In this document: one piece after another, positions 31,780 through 31,831 of the stretch
Position numbering within the stretch: the first letter of the stretch is position 1
How the letters are laid out: the number at the start of each line of letters is the position of its first letter
Source of the DNA: UBA4717 sp045577925
Lineage (GTDB): Bacteria > Bacillota > Clostridia > Oscillospirales > CAG-272
DNA: 31,831 bases
Direction: 5' to 3'
NCBI GenBank assembly: GCA_045577925.1
Contig: JAZNJH010000026.1
Coordinates: forward strand, 1-31,831
The notes under the pieces: generated by a model
What the model saw: the letters and a program-made list of their open reading frames with translations, nothing else
Told to the model about the DNA's origin: nothing
The model's database searches: none
Translations under genes and position numbers: made by a program

Positions 31780-31831
31780 ATGGGAAGACCAAAGGGCGGG
31801 ACAAATAATAGTCATAGCAAAGAAGAAAAGC
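31780..31831 (+). CDS. Start of a transposase/helix-turn-helix-like ORF (truncated by window edge)
   Basis: Only 17 codons are visible: MGRPKGGTNNSHSKEEK. AAAGGAG lies 9 bases before the ATG. The MGRPKGG opening followed by a Lys/Glu-rich SKEEK resembles the N-terminus of IS3-type OrfA and related helix-turn-helix proteins. With a long inverted-repeat hairpin just upstream, an insertion sequence starting near here is plausible. Seventeen residues are too few for certainty. Confidence 0.45.
   Translation, partial: MGRPKGGTNNSHSKEEK

Overview
The window looks like chromosomal DNA from an anaerobic, endospore-forming member of the Clostridia (Bacillota), probably a gut or rumen organism of the Oscillospiraceae/Ruminococcaceae type. 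This is inferred from gene content: spmA/spmB spore-maturation genes, an AbrB-type switch with a zinc knuckle, RNase J, CIRCE-controlled groESL, DUF951, YfhO and DUF4830 proteins, dockerin-bearing secreted proteins and acetate kinase. Strong AGGAGG-like ribosome binding sites and near-consensus sigma-A promoters with 17-bp spacers fit this. No tRNA, rRNA or CRISPR array was seen.

Layout. 1-2346: acetate kinase (minus, cut by the left edge) and the tRNA-Met cytidine acetate ligase tmcAL (plus), with face-to-face promoters between them. 2464-6420: two tandem paralogous secreted beta-helix proteins, each ending in a type I dockerin and each with its own promoter; 6471-7451 is a convergent DUF4349 lipoprotein. 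7741-12707: a five-gene biotin/sodium decarboxylase operon: a CoA-type carboxyltransferase, OadG-like anchor, biotin carrier, OadB pump and a 5S/OadA-type carboxyltransferase. It starts from two nested promoters and ends at a strong terminator.

12837-17711: a tight plus-strand run of histidine phosphatase, copper ATPase CopA, a Card1/Can2-like CARF nuclease (DUF1887) and a blasticidin-S/cytidine deaminase-like enzyme, closed by a 16-bp bidirectional terminator. The CARF nuclease is the most striking gene here: it belongs to a family of cyclic-oligoadenylate-activated type III CRISPR effectors, but no cas genes or repeats lie in the window. 17749-21253 (minus): groES-groEL under CIRCE, then an amidohydrolase and an isochorismatase-family hydrolase.

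21424-31668: AGCS sodium:amino acid symporter, DUF4830 membrane protein, DUF4432 aldose-epimerase-like protein, a small acidic membrane protein (minus), DUF951 plus YfhO, spmA-spmB (minus, convergent with and overlapping yfhO), an AbrB-like regulator, a small tail-anchored protein and RNase J behind a long, hairpin-rich leader. The right edge holds a 14-bp-stem hairpin and the first codons of what resembles a transposase/helix-turn-helix ORF, suggesting a mobile element begins there.

Metabolic theme: fermentation and ion-gradient energetics (acetate kinase, Na+ pumping decarboxylase, Na+-coupled amino acid uptake), with secreted polysaccharide-acting proteins. All family assignments are from reading the translations and motifs; no database search was run.
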